A stretch of 64,000 nucleotides of DNA from Streptomyces aureoverticillatus (GTDB lineage: Bacteria > Actinomycetota > Actinomycetes > Streptomycetales > Streptomycetaceae), in the NCBI RefSeq assembly GCF_014649395.1, contig NZ_BMSY01000013.1, forward strand, positions 1 through 64,000, given 5' to 3'. Position numbers and translations under genes: made by a program. The notes beneath the pieces were generated by a model. It was not told where the DNA came from. It saw only the letters and a list, made by a program, of their open reading frames with translations, and did not search any database. Each line of letters opens with the position of its first letter. Position 1 is the stretch's first letter. Shown here in pieces: positions 50,953 through 58,943 of this stretch.

Positions 50953-52137
50953 ATGACTGTGCACTCCCGCCGTGCGCTCGCGCAGAATCCGTTGTCCCGG
51001 GCCAAGCCACGCGTCACCGAACTGCGGCTTTCCGCCTTCGAGGGACATCGTGGCGCCACCTTCCCGCTCGGCCCGCTCACCCTGTTCGCGGGCCCGAGCG
51101 GCAGCGGCAAGTCGAGCGCGCTGCGGGCGTACGAGGCGCTGGCGCTGCTCGGCGCGGGAGCCGAGCTGATCGACGTGTTCCCGCAGCCCAGCCGCTGCGT
51201 GCCCGAGCGCGCGCGGGCCGACGGGCAGGCGCGCCGCGGCTTCCGCATCGGCTGCACGGTCGACGGCCCCGCGGGACCCGTCCGGCTCGACGTCGCCGTA
51301 CAGGCGGAGCCGGAACTGCGCATCGCCGGCGAGCGGTTGACGCGCGACGGGCTCACCCTCCTCGAGACCGCGCTGCGCGACCCCGGACGGCGCGCCGTGC
51401 AGGCCTCCTGGCACACCGCGGGCGCCGCACCCGTGACCCGCGCGCCACTGCCCGACGACCGGCTCGGCACGGCGCTGCTCCCGCTGCGCGTCGCGGGCAA
51501 GACCGACGGACAGCGGCTCGTGCTCGCCGCCGCCGAACAGGTCGTCGTCGCGCTGCGGTCGGTGTTCGCCTGCGACCCGCGCCCCGGACGCATGCGCGAT
51601 CCGGTGCCGCCGGGCCTGATCGGCGCGGGCCGTCTCCTCGGCGGCTGCGACAACCTCGCCGAGGTGCTGTGGCGCACCCGCGCCGAGTGCGGCAACCGCC
51701 ACTCCCAGTTGGTGACCGCGCTGCGCGCCGGGTGCTCGGGCCCGATCGCCGACGTGTTCGCCGAGGAGACGCGCGACGGCGCCCTGCGCGCGCTGCTCGA
51801 CCGCGGCGACGGGGTGCGCACCTGCGTCGGCCGGCTAGGCGACGGCGAACTGCGCTACCTCGCGCTCGCCCTGGTGCTGCTCACCGGGCCGCGGGTGCTG
51901 GAGGTCGACCCGGTGGCGGAGGTCCCGGAGGCGTTCCAGAGCCTCACGGTCCTCGCCGACGGGTTCGACCGCTGCCTGGACCAGCGCCAGAAGCGGGCGC
52001 TCGCGGACCTCGCGGTGCGCATGTGCGCACGCGGGCACCTGCGGCTGATCGGCGCCGTGGCCGACGCGACGTGGGCCGCGACGGCGGACGGCGTGACGGT
52101 GGTGGACCTCGGCAGGCCGGGAGGCGCCGCGAGGTAG
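50953..52137 (+). CDS. ABC/RecF-type AAA ATPase
   Basis: 394-aa ATPase with an ABC-like head: N-terminal LSAFEGHRGATFPLGPLTLF, Walker A AGPSGSGKSS, signature-like GDGELRYLALALVLL, then RVLEVDP at the Walker B position, where the usual catalytic Glu is not clear. No long coiled coil is present, so it is not an SMC. The last ~60 residues carry DRCLDQRQKRALADLAVRMC. ATG 50953 lies 6 nt after TAGCTT (50941-50946) with no ribosome site: probably leaderless. A MazG-type gene follows at 121 bp. Role unknown; DNA-repair or defence ATPases share this architecture. Confidence 0.8.
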   Translation: MTVHSRRALAQNPLSRAKPRVTELRLSAFEGHRGATFPLGPLTLFAGPSGSGKSSALRAYEALALLGAGAELIDVFPQPSRCVPERARADGQARRGFRIGCTVDGPAGPVRLDVAVQAEPELRIAGERLTRDGLTLLETALRDPGRRAVQASWHTAGAAPVTRAPLPDDRLGTALLPLRVAGKTDGQRLVLAAAEQVVVALRSVFACDPRPGRMRDPVPPGLIGAGRLLGGCDNLAEVLWRTRAECGNRHSQLVTALRAGCSGPIADVFAEETRDGALRALLDRGDGVRTCVGRLGDGELRYLALALVLLTGPRVLEVDPVAEVPEAFQSLTVLADGFDRCLDQRQKRALADLAVRMCARGHLRLIGAVADATWAATADGVTVVDLGRPGGAAR

Positions 52138-52258
52138 TCGGTGGGGTCGGGCCAGGGGTGCGGCCGAGGGGGCGTGGTCGAGGGGATGTGGTCGACGGAG
52201 GCGGCCGAGGAGATGTGGTCGAGGAGAAGCGGCCGACGGGATGTAGTTGACTGGGGCC
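52138..52258. repeat. Short degenerate repeats between ATPase and MazG genes
   Basis: About three imperfect ~28-bp units built on GCGGCCGAGGAGATGTGGTC fill the gap. They may be a repeat-expanded leader of the MazG gene. No gene is present. Confidence 0.6.
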
Positions 52259-52582
52259 GTGACAGATCATGACGTAGCGGGACTGCAGCGCAGGCTGGCC
52301 GAGTTCGCGGCCGCGCGGCACTGGGAGCCCTTCCACACACCCAAGAACCTCGCCGCCGCGCTCAGCGTGGAGGCCGCCGAACTGGTGGAGATCTTCCAGT
52401 GGCTCACGCCGGAGGAGTCGGCGCGGGTGATGGACGACCCGGACTCGGCGCACCGCGTCACGGACGAGGTCGCCGATGTCCTCGCCTATCTCCTCCAGTT
52501 CTGCGAAGTGCTCGGCGTCGACCCGCTCGAGGCGCTCGCCGCGAAGATCGACAGGAACGAGCACCGCTTTCCGGCGCCGTAG
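52259..52582 (+). CDS. MazG-like nucleotide pyrophosphohydrolase
   Basis: 107-aa all-alpha NTP pyrophosphohydrolase (MazG/RS21-C6 type), which hydrolyses (d)NTPs to NMP and PPi and cleans up aberrant nucleotides. The metal-binding EExxE/ExxD pattern is seen in SVEAAELVEIFQWL and DEVADVLAYLLQFC. HTPKNLAAAL is typical of the family. GTG 52259 is chosen because homologues begin at this point; TTG 52247 is possible. Acts as a dimer or tetramer in the cytosol. Confidence 0.87.
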   Translation: MTDHDVAGLQRRLAEFAAARHWEPFHTPKNLAAALSVEAAELVEIFQWLTPEESARVMDDPDSAHRVTDEVADVLAYLLQFCEVLGVDPLEALAAKIDRNEHRFPAP

Positions 52583-52907
52583 CACGCCCGGCGCTGCGCG
52601 GCGGCGGCCCGTGCCCGGCTCGGGCGGCGCGGAACCGGCGCACGGCTCGGGCGGTGCGCGGAACCGGCGCACGGCCCACCCGTCCCGCGAGTCCGCGGGC
52701 GTAACTGCCCTTCGGACATGCCGAAAGCCCCCCAAAGACACCTCATCGTCACTCTCCGGAGTGGATGCATTGTCCACTGTCGATTTTTTGTCCACAGATT
52801 TCAGGCTTCCTCTGGCTTTTCGTCCTGAAGGCGCTCACTGTGGGTAGTGGATAAGGGAGTTCGGGTGGACGTGCCGTGTGTGGGCGCGGGATGAATGGGG
52901 ACGGCGC
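52583..52907. promoter_or_regulatory. Intergenic region with DnaA-box-like cluster
   Basis: No gene. An AT-rich patch holds TTGTCCACT (52770-52778), TTGTCCACA (52788-52796) and, inverted, TTATCCACT (52846-52854). TTGTCCACA is the Streptomyces DnaA-box consensus. The left part has GGAACCGGCGCACGGC duplicated about 30 bp apart (about 52630-52676). Confidence 0.6.
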
Positions 52908-53414
52908 ATGGATGCGATGCGGCTCATCGAGGCGAGCAGGTGCGCCCTGGCGCGGAGTCAGGAGCCCGCGGCCATCGTGGCGGAGGTGTGGCAGTCCCAG
53001 GCGCTGGCCCAGGCCATCGGCAGCCGCCTCGCGGTCGCGGGCCCGCCGGAATTACGGGGCGAGGCGCTGGGCCTGAGCGAGCTGAGCGGCAGGGGCTGCG
53101 CGGTCCTGAGCCACCCGCCGTCCGGGACGGAGGAGATACGCGCGGCGGGCCTCACCGGCATAGGCGACGCCCACGACACCCTGCTCGGCCTCGGCGCCCT
53201 CCTGGGCGAAGTGGGCATCGCCCTGGTCACGGTGGCCATGGGCGCCGACGACGAGGGGGTGTACTGGCAGTGCATGGAGGCCATCGACGCCGCCGACGAG
53301 TCCCGGGACCGCGTCCTGGAAATGCTCCGCAGACTCGCGGCACGTTCTGGCGGGGACGCCTTGGACGGGGGCAGGTGCGACCGGGTGACGGAGGGGAGGT
53401 CGCCCTCTTGCTGA
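52908..53414 (+). CDS. DUF6099-type conserved protein
   Basis: 168-aa soluble protein, mostly helical, of the actinobacterial family I associate with DUF6099. MDAMRLIEASRCALARSQEP, GLSELSGRGCAVLSHPPSG and GVYWQCMEAIDAADESRDRV are its clearest segments. ATG 52908 has GGGGAC upstream. Function unknown. Three DnaA-box-like sites lie 54-138 bp upstream of its start. Confidence 0.7.
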   Translation: MDAMRLIEASRCALARSQEPAAIVAEVWQSQALAQAIGSRLAVAGPPELRGEALGLSELSGRGCAVLSHPPSGTEEIRAAGLTGIGDAHDTLLGLGALLGEVGIALVTVAMGADDEGVYWQCMEAIDAADESRDRVLEMLRRLAARSGGDALDGGRCDRVTEGRSPSC

Positions 53415-53901
53415 GGGGCCGAGGGCAGGACTGACGGCTGCCACGGCGGTCGGCGTTCGTGCGCGCTGAAGGCGCACCGAGGGGGTGGTTGCGCCGCGGG
53501 CGCGGGAGGGCGGGTGGCTCAGCGGCCATGGGCGCTGGCGGAGGCCGGGGATATGGCTCCTACGGCGTTCGAGGAGTGGGGCCATGGGCGCCGGCGCAGG
53601 CCAGGGATATGGCTCCTACGGCGTCTGGGGAGTGGGGCCATGGGCGCTGGTGGAGGCCAGAAATATAGCCCCTCCGGCGTTTGAGGAGCGGGGGTTCGGG
53701 GGCGGAGCCCCCGTGGCGGAGGCCCGGCGTCACGGCAGGCGGCCGTAGGGCAGGGCCCACGCCGGGCGGCGCCCCCGACGCCAGAGCTGGGCCTCGACGC
53801 CGGGGCCGGGCCTTGGCGTCGAGGCCGGGCCTCGGTGTCGGGGCGACGGGGCGGCGAGGGCGAGGGCGGAGTGCCCGGTGACGCGCCGGGGGGCCGTGCC
53901 G
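53415..53901. repeat. Intergenic segment with three 56-bp tandem units
   Basis: Tandem units start at 53526, 53582 and 53638, each beginning CCATGGGCGC and holding a variant of ATGGCTCCTACGGCGTTCGA. The third merges into the common Streptomyces element (CCCCTCCGGCGTTTGAGGAG) and a GGGGGCGGAGCCCCC hairpin. No gene is supported in 53415-53901. Confidence 0.85.
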
Positions 53902-54159
53902 TCAGGTGCGGTCCGGCCCCTCGCTCGTCGGCGGGCACGCGGTGGTGGAGTGCGTGGACTGCTGGAGGTCCGCGTCCAGTTGGGTCAGATCCGCGTTGAG
54001 CGCGGCCATCAGCTCCTCCATCTGCTGCAGCAGGCCCTTGGGCGGACCCGGCTGCTCGGCCGGTGCGTGCGCGCGAGCCTGCTCGGGCACGACCTCGTCG
54101 CGGGGCTGATCCGGCGCGAGCGGGTCGTGCGCCTGCTCGGGCACGGCTTCCTGGGACAT
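53902..54159 (-). CDS. Small acidic hydrophilic protein
   Basis: 85-aa protein, rich in Glu, Pro, Gln and Ala, with a probable helix at GLLQQMEELMAALNADLTQL. ATG 54159 has GAGGAGG six bases upstream, which supports expression. It has no membrane segment, no Cys before the C-terminal ACPPTSEG and no domain I recognise. Convergent neighbours are repeats on one side; on the other it is divergent from the F420-type oxidoreductase. Confidence 0.6.
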   Translation of the reverse strand: MSQEAVPEQAHDPLAPDQPRDEVVPEQARAHAPAEQPGPPKGLLQQMEELMAALNADLTQLDADLQQSTHSTTACPPTSEGPDRT

Positions 54160-54422
54160 GACGGCCTCCTCGGCCCGCGCCCCGCCGGACCGGGGGCGAG
54201 CCCGGCCGGGCAAGGCAGTTGGTGCAAGGGTCGCCCCGGCAGCGGCCGCCGGCGCGGGTGCCGGGCGGTCCGGCTCCGCCGAGCCAACGATCACCCGCGC
54301 GGCACAGTCACTGGGGCGGGCCCGCCCCGGCCGCGGGGTTGACGGATTTCACCCGACCGGGGCGGCGGTGGACCGGCGGGACCGGGAAGGTTGACGGGCG
54401 TTCGAGCGTGCAGGATGGAGGC

Positions 54423-55346
54423 ATGGATCTTCGCATCTTCACCGAGCCCCAGCAGGGGGCCACTTACGACACGCTGCTCACGGTCGCCAAGGCCACCGAG
54501 GACCTGGGCTTCGACGCCTTCTTCCGCTCCGACCACTATCTGCGCATGGGATCGGTCGACGGGCTGCCCGGGCCCACGGACGCCTGGATCACGCTGGCCG
54601 GCCTGGCCCGGGAGACGAAGCGGATCCGGCTCGGCACGCTGATGACGGCCGGCACGTTCCGGCTGCCGGGCGTCCTCGCCATCCAGGTGGCGCAGGTCGA
54701 CCAGATGTCGGGCGGCCGGGTCGAACTGGGTCTTGGCGCGGGCTGGTTCGAGGAGGAGCACAAGGCGTACGGCATCCCGTTCCCGAAGGAGAAGTTCGCG
54801 CGCCTGGAGGAGCAGCTGGCGATCGTCACCGGGCTGTGGGCGACGGAGCCGGGCCGCACCTTCTCCCACGACGGCACGTACTACCAGCTCACGGACTCGC
54901 CCGCGCTGCCCAAGCCGGCACAGGCCAAGGTGCCGGTCCTGATCGGCGGTCACGGCGCGACGCGCACGCCGCGCCTCGCGGCGCAGTACGCGGACGAGTT
55001 CAACATCCCGTTCGCCTCGGTGGAGGACAGTGAGCGGCAGTTCGGCCGGGTGCGGGCCGCCGCCGAGCAGGCCGGTCGTAAGCCCGACGACCTGGTGTAC
55101 TCCAACGCGCTGGTGGCCTGCGTCGGCAAGGACGACGCCGAGGTGGCCCGCCGGGCGGCAGCCATCGGCCGTGAGGTGGAGGAGCTGAAGGCCAACGGCC
55201 TCGCGGGCTCCCCGGCCGAGGTCGTCGACAAGATCGGTCGCTACGCGGAGATCGGCGCGAGCCGCGTCTACCTCCAGTGCCTGGACCTGGCGGACCTGGA
55301 CCACCTGGAGCTGATCTCGGCACAGGTGCAGTCGCAACTGTCGTAA
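54423..55346 (+). CDS. LLM-class F420-dependent oxidoreductase
   Basis: Luciferase-like TIM-barrel enzyme (307 aa), F420-dependent by subgroup. It begins MDLRIFTEPQQGATY, then GFDAFFRSDHYL, IRLGTLMTAGTFRLPGVLA, the loop MSGGRVELGLGAGWFEEEH, and PVLIGGHGATRTPRLAAQYA. Such enzymes move hydride between F420 and diverse substrates in actinobacteria. The substrate cannot be told. The stop codon lies inside the first unit of an 18-bp tandem repeat. Confidence 0.88.
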   Translation: MDLRIFTEPQQGATYDTLLTVAKATEDLGFDAFFRSDHYLRMGSVDGLPGPTDAWITLAGLARETKRIRLGTLMTAGTFRLPGVLAIQVAQVDQMSGGRVELGLGAGWFEEEHKAYGIPFPKEKFARLEEQLAIVTGLWATEPGRTFSHDGTYYQLTDSPALPKPAQAKVPVLIGGHGATRTPRLAAQYADEFNIPFASVEDSERQFGRVRAAAEQAGRKPDDLVYSNALVACVGKDDAEVARRAAAIGREVEELKANGLAGSPAEVVDKIGRYAEIGASRVYLQCLDLADLDHLELISAQVQSQLS

Positions 55347-55427
55347 CGCACTGCACTGTCGTAACGCACTGCACTGTCGTAACGCACTGCACTGTCGTGA
55401 GGCACTGCACTGTCGTAACGCACTGCG
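55338..55427 (+). repeat. 18-bp tandem repeat, five units, spanning the stop codon
   Basis: Units of CTGTCGTAACGCACTGCA at 55338, 55356, 55374, 55392 and 55410; the first three are identical. The first contains the TAA stop of the oxidoreductase, so the gene's last three codons seeded the array. Confidence 0.95.
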
Positions 55428-55470
55428 GTCCTGCGGCCCCGGGGCCGTCGCCGCTCGGGTGACAGCACGA

Positions 55471-55506
55471 CGTGCGGGCCCGCCGACGCATCGGCGGGCC
55501 CGCACG
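55471..55506. terminator. Bidirectional terminator hairpin
   Basis: Perfect 16-bp stem (55471-55486 with 55491-55506) and CGCA loop between the convergent oxidoreductase and small secreted-protein genes. Confidence 0.88.
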
Positions 55507-55516
55507 TCGGGTGCCG

Positions 55517-55816
55517 CTAGCGGCCGTCGGTGCCGTGGGAGACGATGAAGTACCTGCCGCAGTCGCCGCCGAACTTCCACTTGCCCTTGCCCACCCACTT
55601 GCCGTAGATGGTCTTGCCGTTGCTGCATTCGGTGACGGCACGGGCCTGGCCGCTCTTCACGTCGCAGTTCGCGGTCCAGCGGTTGACCTTCATGTTCCAG
55701 CCGCTGCAGCTGTAGTTGCCGGCGGCGGAGGCGGGTGTGGCGGTGGCGAGGCCGCCGGCGAGGAACGCGGCCGCGATGGATGTGGCCGCGACGCGGCGGG
55801 ACACAGTGAGCTTCAA
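55517..55816 (-). CDS. Small secreted cysteine-containing protein
   Basis: 99-aa exported protein. The signal peptide has a KLTVSRR n-region, a hydrophobic core AATSIAAAFLAGGLATA and a likely cut after ASA (residues ~29-31). The mature ~67 residues are basic and Trp/Gly-rich with four Cys (YSCSGWN, ANCDV, TECSNG, GDCGRY), suggesting two disulfides. It looks like a small secreted beta-rich protein; no family name is certain. Antimicrobial or inhibitor activity is a guess. Confidence 0.75.
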   Translation of the reverse strand: MKLTVSRRVAATSIAAAFLAGGLATATPASAAGNYSCSGWNMKVNRWTANCDVKSGQARAVTECSNGKTIYGKWVGKGKWKFGGDCGRYFIVSHGTDGR

Positions 55817-55934
55817 GGAAGTCTCCCCCAGAGATGCCCTGACGGGCGAACGACATGGGTGCGAACACGGCAGAGCGTGTGCATGATCATTCTATGGGGG
55901 CGTCATGCCGGGCAGGGCCCGGGGCAGGTGGGCG

Positions 55935-56369
55935 TCAGACCCGGGCGGTGAACCTGACCTCGACCAGCAGTTCGCGGAAAGCGAGGCGAGGGGTGCCGAT
56001 CATGGTGCTGGCCACCTGTGGGTCGGGCCGGCCGTAGGCCTCCTTGCGCACCGGGCCCGCCGCCGCGTCGGCCGCGTCGACGTCGACGGCGTAGATGACC
56101 TCTTCGACGACGTCGTCAAGGGAGGCGCCGTAACGCCGGAGCAGCTCTGCCGCGTTGGCATAGCACTGGCGCAACTGCGCGCCCGTGTTGGCGAAATCGG
56201 TGACCTGCCCGGAATCGTCGACCGGGGCGGGGGCGACGAGTTCCGTGCCGTTGTGCGCCACCTGGCCGGAGAGGTGGATGGTTTCGCCGCGCTTGACGGC
56301 TTGGACGTATCCGTAGCTCGATTCCCAAGGGACTCCGAAGGTTTCTGTCTTCTGAAGTGCGTTGCTCAT
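55935..56369 (-). CDS. RidA-family protein (YjgF/YER057c/UK114)
   Basis: 144-aa protein of the Rid superfamily; RidA deaminates reactive enamines and imines, other subgroups act in catabolic or secondary pathways. ETIHLSGQVAHNGTELV, TGAQLRQCYANAAELLRRYG, VVEEVIYAVDV and IGTPRLAFRELLVEVRFTA match the trimeric fold. In archetypal RidA a conserved Arg lies in the segment IP/CVRxV; here the position is in AGPVRKEAYG, so it may belong to another Rid subgroup. ATG 56369 follows GGAGCGC. Divergent from a GlxA-type regulator that probably controls it. Confidence 0.85.
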   Translation of the reverse strand: MSNALQKTETFGVPWESSYGYVQAVKRGETIHLSGQVAHNGTELVAPAPVDDSGQVTDFANTGAQLRQCYANAAELLRRYGASLDDVVEEVIYAVDVDAADAAAGPVRKEAYGRPDPQVASTMIGTPRLAFRELLVEVRFTARV

Positions 56370-56495
56370 GGCGCTCCGACCGTCAATAGTGAGTTCCGTC
56401 AGGACTGGAAAAACGGTATGGGGCCGGGGCGGGGCGGACCAGACGTGGCTGTGCCAGTCGCGGCAAGGATCGTGCCAGGGCGAGGGGGGCCTGCA

Positions 56496-57443
56496 TTGGG
56501 AGCCGAGGACGGCGAGAAGGTGGTGGCGATTCTCGCGGTGCCGCGGGCGTATGCGCTGGATGTCAGCATTCCGGAGCATGTGTTCGGCCGGCATCCCGGC
56601 TATCGCGTCGTGGTCTGCGGAGATCGCGGTCTCGACCTGACCGAGGCCGAGAGCGCGGACATTGTCATCATTCCCGGATACGAGGATCCCCACCTCCCGG
56701 TCCCCGAGGAATACCTCAAGGCGCTGCGCGAAGCCGTGAATCAGGGGGCCCGAGCCATCGCCATCTGCACGGGTGTCTTCGCGCTCGCGGCCTGCGGGAT
56801 GCTGAACGGCAAGGCGGCCACGACGCATTGGCGGCACACGGATCAGCTGCGGGAGATGTATCCCGGAGTCGACGTCGTCGAGAATCGGCTGTTCGTCGAG
56901 GACGGGCGCATTCTCACGTCCGCGGGCGGCGGTGCGGGAATTGACGCGTGTCTCCATGTCGTCCAGACGGATTTCGGGACCACGGTCGCGGACGGCGTGG
57001 CGAAGGACGTCGTGTTCTCCGCCGCGCGGGGTGCGCACGAGCCGCAGTACGTGGAGGCGCCCGCCCCCGCCCGCGAAAGCCTGCGGGCCACGCGGGAATG
57101 GGTGATCGACAACATCGGGTCCTCGATCACCGTGCAGCGGATGGCGGACCACAGCCTGCTGTCACGGAGAACCTTCAACCGCCGCTTCCTCCGGGAGACC
57201 GGAATGCCTCCCATGCGGTGGGTCGCCGCGCAGCGCGTTCTCCGTGCGCGTCGACTCCTGGAGAATTCCGACTGGTCCGTCGAACGGATCGCGGGGGAGA
57301 CGGGTTTCGGCACGGCCGCGAATTTTCGGACGATCTTCCGGAGAGAGGTGGGCGTGACCCCGACCGCCTACCGCACGTCGCACACCCCGAGCGGTTCGGC
57401 CGGCCCGGCGGCTCCGCAGAGTCGACGGATACCCGATGGATGA
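56496..57443 (+). CDS. GlxA-type AraC-family transcriptional regulator
   Basis: 315-aa regulator. The N-terminal DJ-1/PfpI-like (GATase1) domain has VVAILAVPRAYALDVSIPEH, SADIVIIPGYEDP and the elbow AIAICTGVFALAACGML. The C-terminal AraC pair of HTHs has SITVQRMADHSLLSRRTFNR and WSVERIAGETGFGTAANFRT with the closing FRREVGVTPTAYR. TTG 56496 is favoured because GAGGGGGG sits six bases upstream; ATG 56418 would add 26 residues. Likely controls the divergent RidA-family gene. Confidence 0.85.
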   Translation: MGAEDGEKVVAILAVPRAYALDVSIPEHVFGRHPGYRVVVCGDRGLDLTEAESADIVIIPGYEDPHLPVPEEYLKALREAVNQGARAIAICTGVFALAACGMLNGKAATTHWRHTDQLREMYPGVDVVENRLFVEDGRILTSAGGGAGIDACLHVVQTDFGTTVADGVAKDVVFSAARGAHEPQYVEAPAPARESLRATREWVIDNIGSSITVQRMADHSLLSRRTFNRRFLRETGMPPMRWVAAQRVLRARRLLENSDWSVERIAGETGFGTAANFRTIFRREVGVTPTAYRTSHTPSGSAGPAAPQSRRIPDG

Positions 57444-57472
57444 GGGCGAGGCCGCCCCTACGCCGCTCGCCC

Positions 57473-58447
57473 CTACGCCGCTCGCCCGGGCGGCGCGTCC
57501 CCGGGCATCGCCGTGAGTTCGGGCTGACGATAGGCCACGTCGGGATGGGGCTGGTGCTGCCGCCAGTGCAGGCACAGCTGGGCGTTGAGGTTCCGCTCGG
57601 CCTCCGGGTCGTGGGGCACCGGCAGTTGCAGTACGTGGTAGAGCTCGAAGCGATGGGTGTCGATGGCGGCGTCCACCGCGACGGAGTAGCTGAGCGCCGA
57701 CTGAACGGCTCCGCGGTAGGCAACGCGTGACAGCACCAGCAGTCCCGCGGCCACCAGCAGCCAGACCGTGGCCGCTCGCCAGGTGAGCACCGCGGTGGCG
57801 GCCGCGGTGAGCGACGCCATGACGGACAGTCGGCAGCCGGTGTCCATCGCGTCCCGGTGATCGTCCACGATGGCCTTGGTCTCGGGGCGGAGCAGGGGAT
57901 ACAGGCGCGGCCACGTCACCACGGCGTCGAGCTGGTGCGTGGAGCCGGCGAAGTATTCCATGGCGGCCAGTGCGTTGCCCAGAGCGGTGGGCAAGGGGGG
58001 AAGACCGGGTGGCGGGTAGCGGTGGCGGAGTTCTGTCGTCGCGGCGCCCGCTCGGTTGATCTCGGCCTGGGCCGGCGCGCTCGAGGTGAGCAGCGTGCGG
58101 TGCGCCAGCCGGTCCCTGCGTCGTCGCTGCCACCGGACAGCCAGGGCCGTGGCGGGCCCGAGGGGGGCGGGCCACGCGCCCTCCAGCACCCGGACGAGAC
58201 CGAGTTGCAAGGGGTGACTGAGGATCGCGGCCAGAGTGATCGCCAGCCACAGCAGGAGCAACTCGCCTGCTCCCAGGCCGGCCGCCACCTGCCAGGCCCG
58301 GGCCGGGTCGATCTCGGGCGCCGGGGCGCCGGCCCACACCAACGCCAGGAGGAAGGCGGCGCAGGCGAGCGTGGGCAGATAGGAGACCAGCAGGAAGCGC
58401 GTGCCCAGCGAGCCTCCGGCGGGTGTGAGTGCGGCGGGCAGCGTCAT
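57473..58447 (-). CDS. Multi-pass membrane protein beside the CHAT locus
   Basis: 324-aa protein with helices at ~18-41 and ~57-78, a ~130-residue cytoplasmic middle part rich in Arg (WQRRRRDRLAHRTLL), then a helix pair at ~208-250 and a soluble C-terminus (LNAQLCLHWRQHQPHPD). ATG 58447 overlaps the stop of the zinc-ribbon gene by 4 bp. No named family is recognised. Its close pairing with the zinc-ribbon gene, divergent from TPR-CHAT genes, suggests a membrane-linked component of the same system. Confidence 0.75.
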   Translation of the reverse strand: MTLPAALTPAGGSLGTRFLLVSYLPTLACAAFLLALVWAGAPAPEIDPARAWQVAAGLGAGELLLLWLAITLAAILSHPLQLGLVRVLEGAWPAPLGPATALAVRWQRRRRDRLAHRTLLTSSAPAQAEINRAGAATTELRHRYPPPGLPPLPTALGNALAAMEYFAGSTHQLDAVVTWPRLYPLLRPETKAIVDDHRDAMDTGCRLSVMASLTAAATAVLTWRAATVWLLVAAGLLVLSRVAYRGAVQSALSYSVAVDAAIDTHRFELYHVLQLPVPHDPEAERNLNAQLCLHWRQHQPHPDVAYRQPELTAMPGDAPPGRAA

Positions 58448-58866
58448 GAGGTGGGCACCTGGCAGTGCGGGCACAGCGGTGCCTGGTCTGCCGTGGTGTA
58501 CACGGCGCGGGAACACCGCGGGCAGGTGTAGCGGAAGGCTTCGTAGCGCTGGGACCGGCCGGGCAGTACGGCCCGGTCTCCCTGGCCGACGCGGCCGTCG
58601 GAGGGCGTCGGCGAAGGGGGTTCCGGGGTGGTCGCCGGGTAGTCCGCCCGCAGGGCCACCCCGATCGCGGTCTCGCCGACGAAGACGGCGACCCGCTCCA
58701 GGTCCGGATACCGGTCGAACAGCGCCTGTAGTCGGGCGGCCGCCATGACGGCCCGCTGCGTCGTAGAGGGAGTGGACGGTTCGTCCATCACCATGCAGGC
58801 GAGGTGGACGCCGGCGGACGGCTCTTCGGAAACGACGTGTCGGTAGACCCGTCCGATATCAGTCAC
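58444..58866 (-). CDS. Zinc-ribbon protein beside the CHAT locus
   Basis: 140-aa protein with an alpha/beta N-terminal part (VYRHVVSEEPSAGVHLACMV, ERVAVFVGETAIGVALRADY), a Pro/Ser linker and a C-terminal zinc ribbon CPRC-x13-CPHC. GTG 58866 follows GGAGGAC. An upstream ATG at 58896 is possible but has no ribosome site. No family is recognised. Only 77 bp separate it from the divergent TPR gene, so both probably share a control region (58867-58943). Confidence 0.72.
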   Translation of the reverse strand: MTDIGRVYRHVVSEEPSAGVHLACMVMDEPSTPSTTQRAVMAAARLQALFDRYPDLERVAVFVGETAIGVALRADYPATTPEPPSPTPSDGRVGQGDRAVLPGRSQRYEAFRYTCPRCSRAVYTTADQAPLCPHCQVPTS

Positions 58867-58943
58867 GGCGATGTGTCCTCCAGCGTCGGTCGCCATACTC
58901 GAGGGATTGCGAGGTCCCCGCCAAGGTGCAGCGAGGCTCCTGG

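Noticed and set aside
52583..52907. Chromosomal oriC
   Set aside because: Only three boxes and no dnaA, dnaN, gyrB or rpmH around; Streptomyces oriC has many more boxes.
55338..55427. Iteron-like origin for the 18-bp repeats
   Set aside because: No replication gene nearby; repeats begin inside a stop codon and look like slippage.
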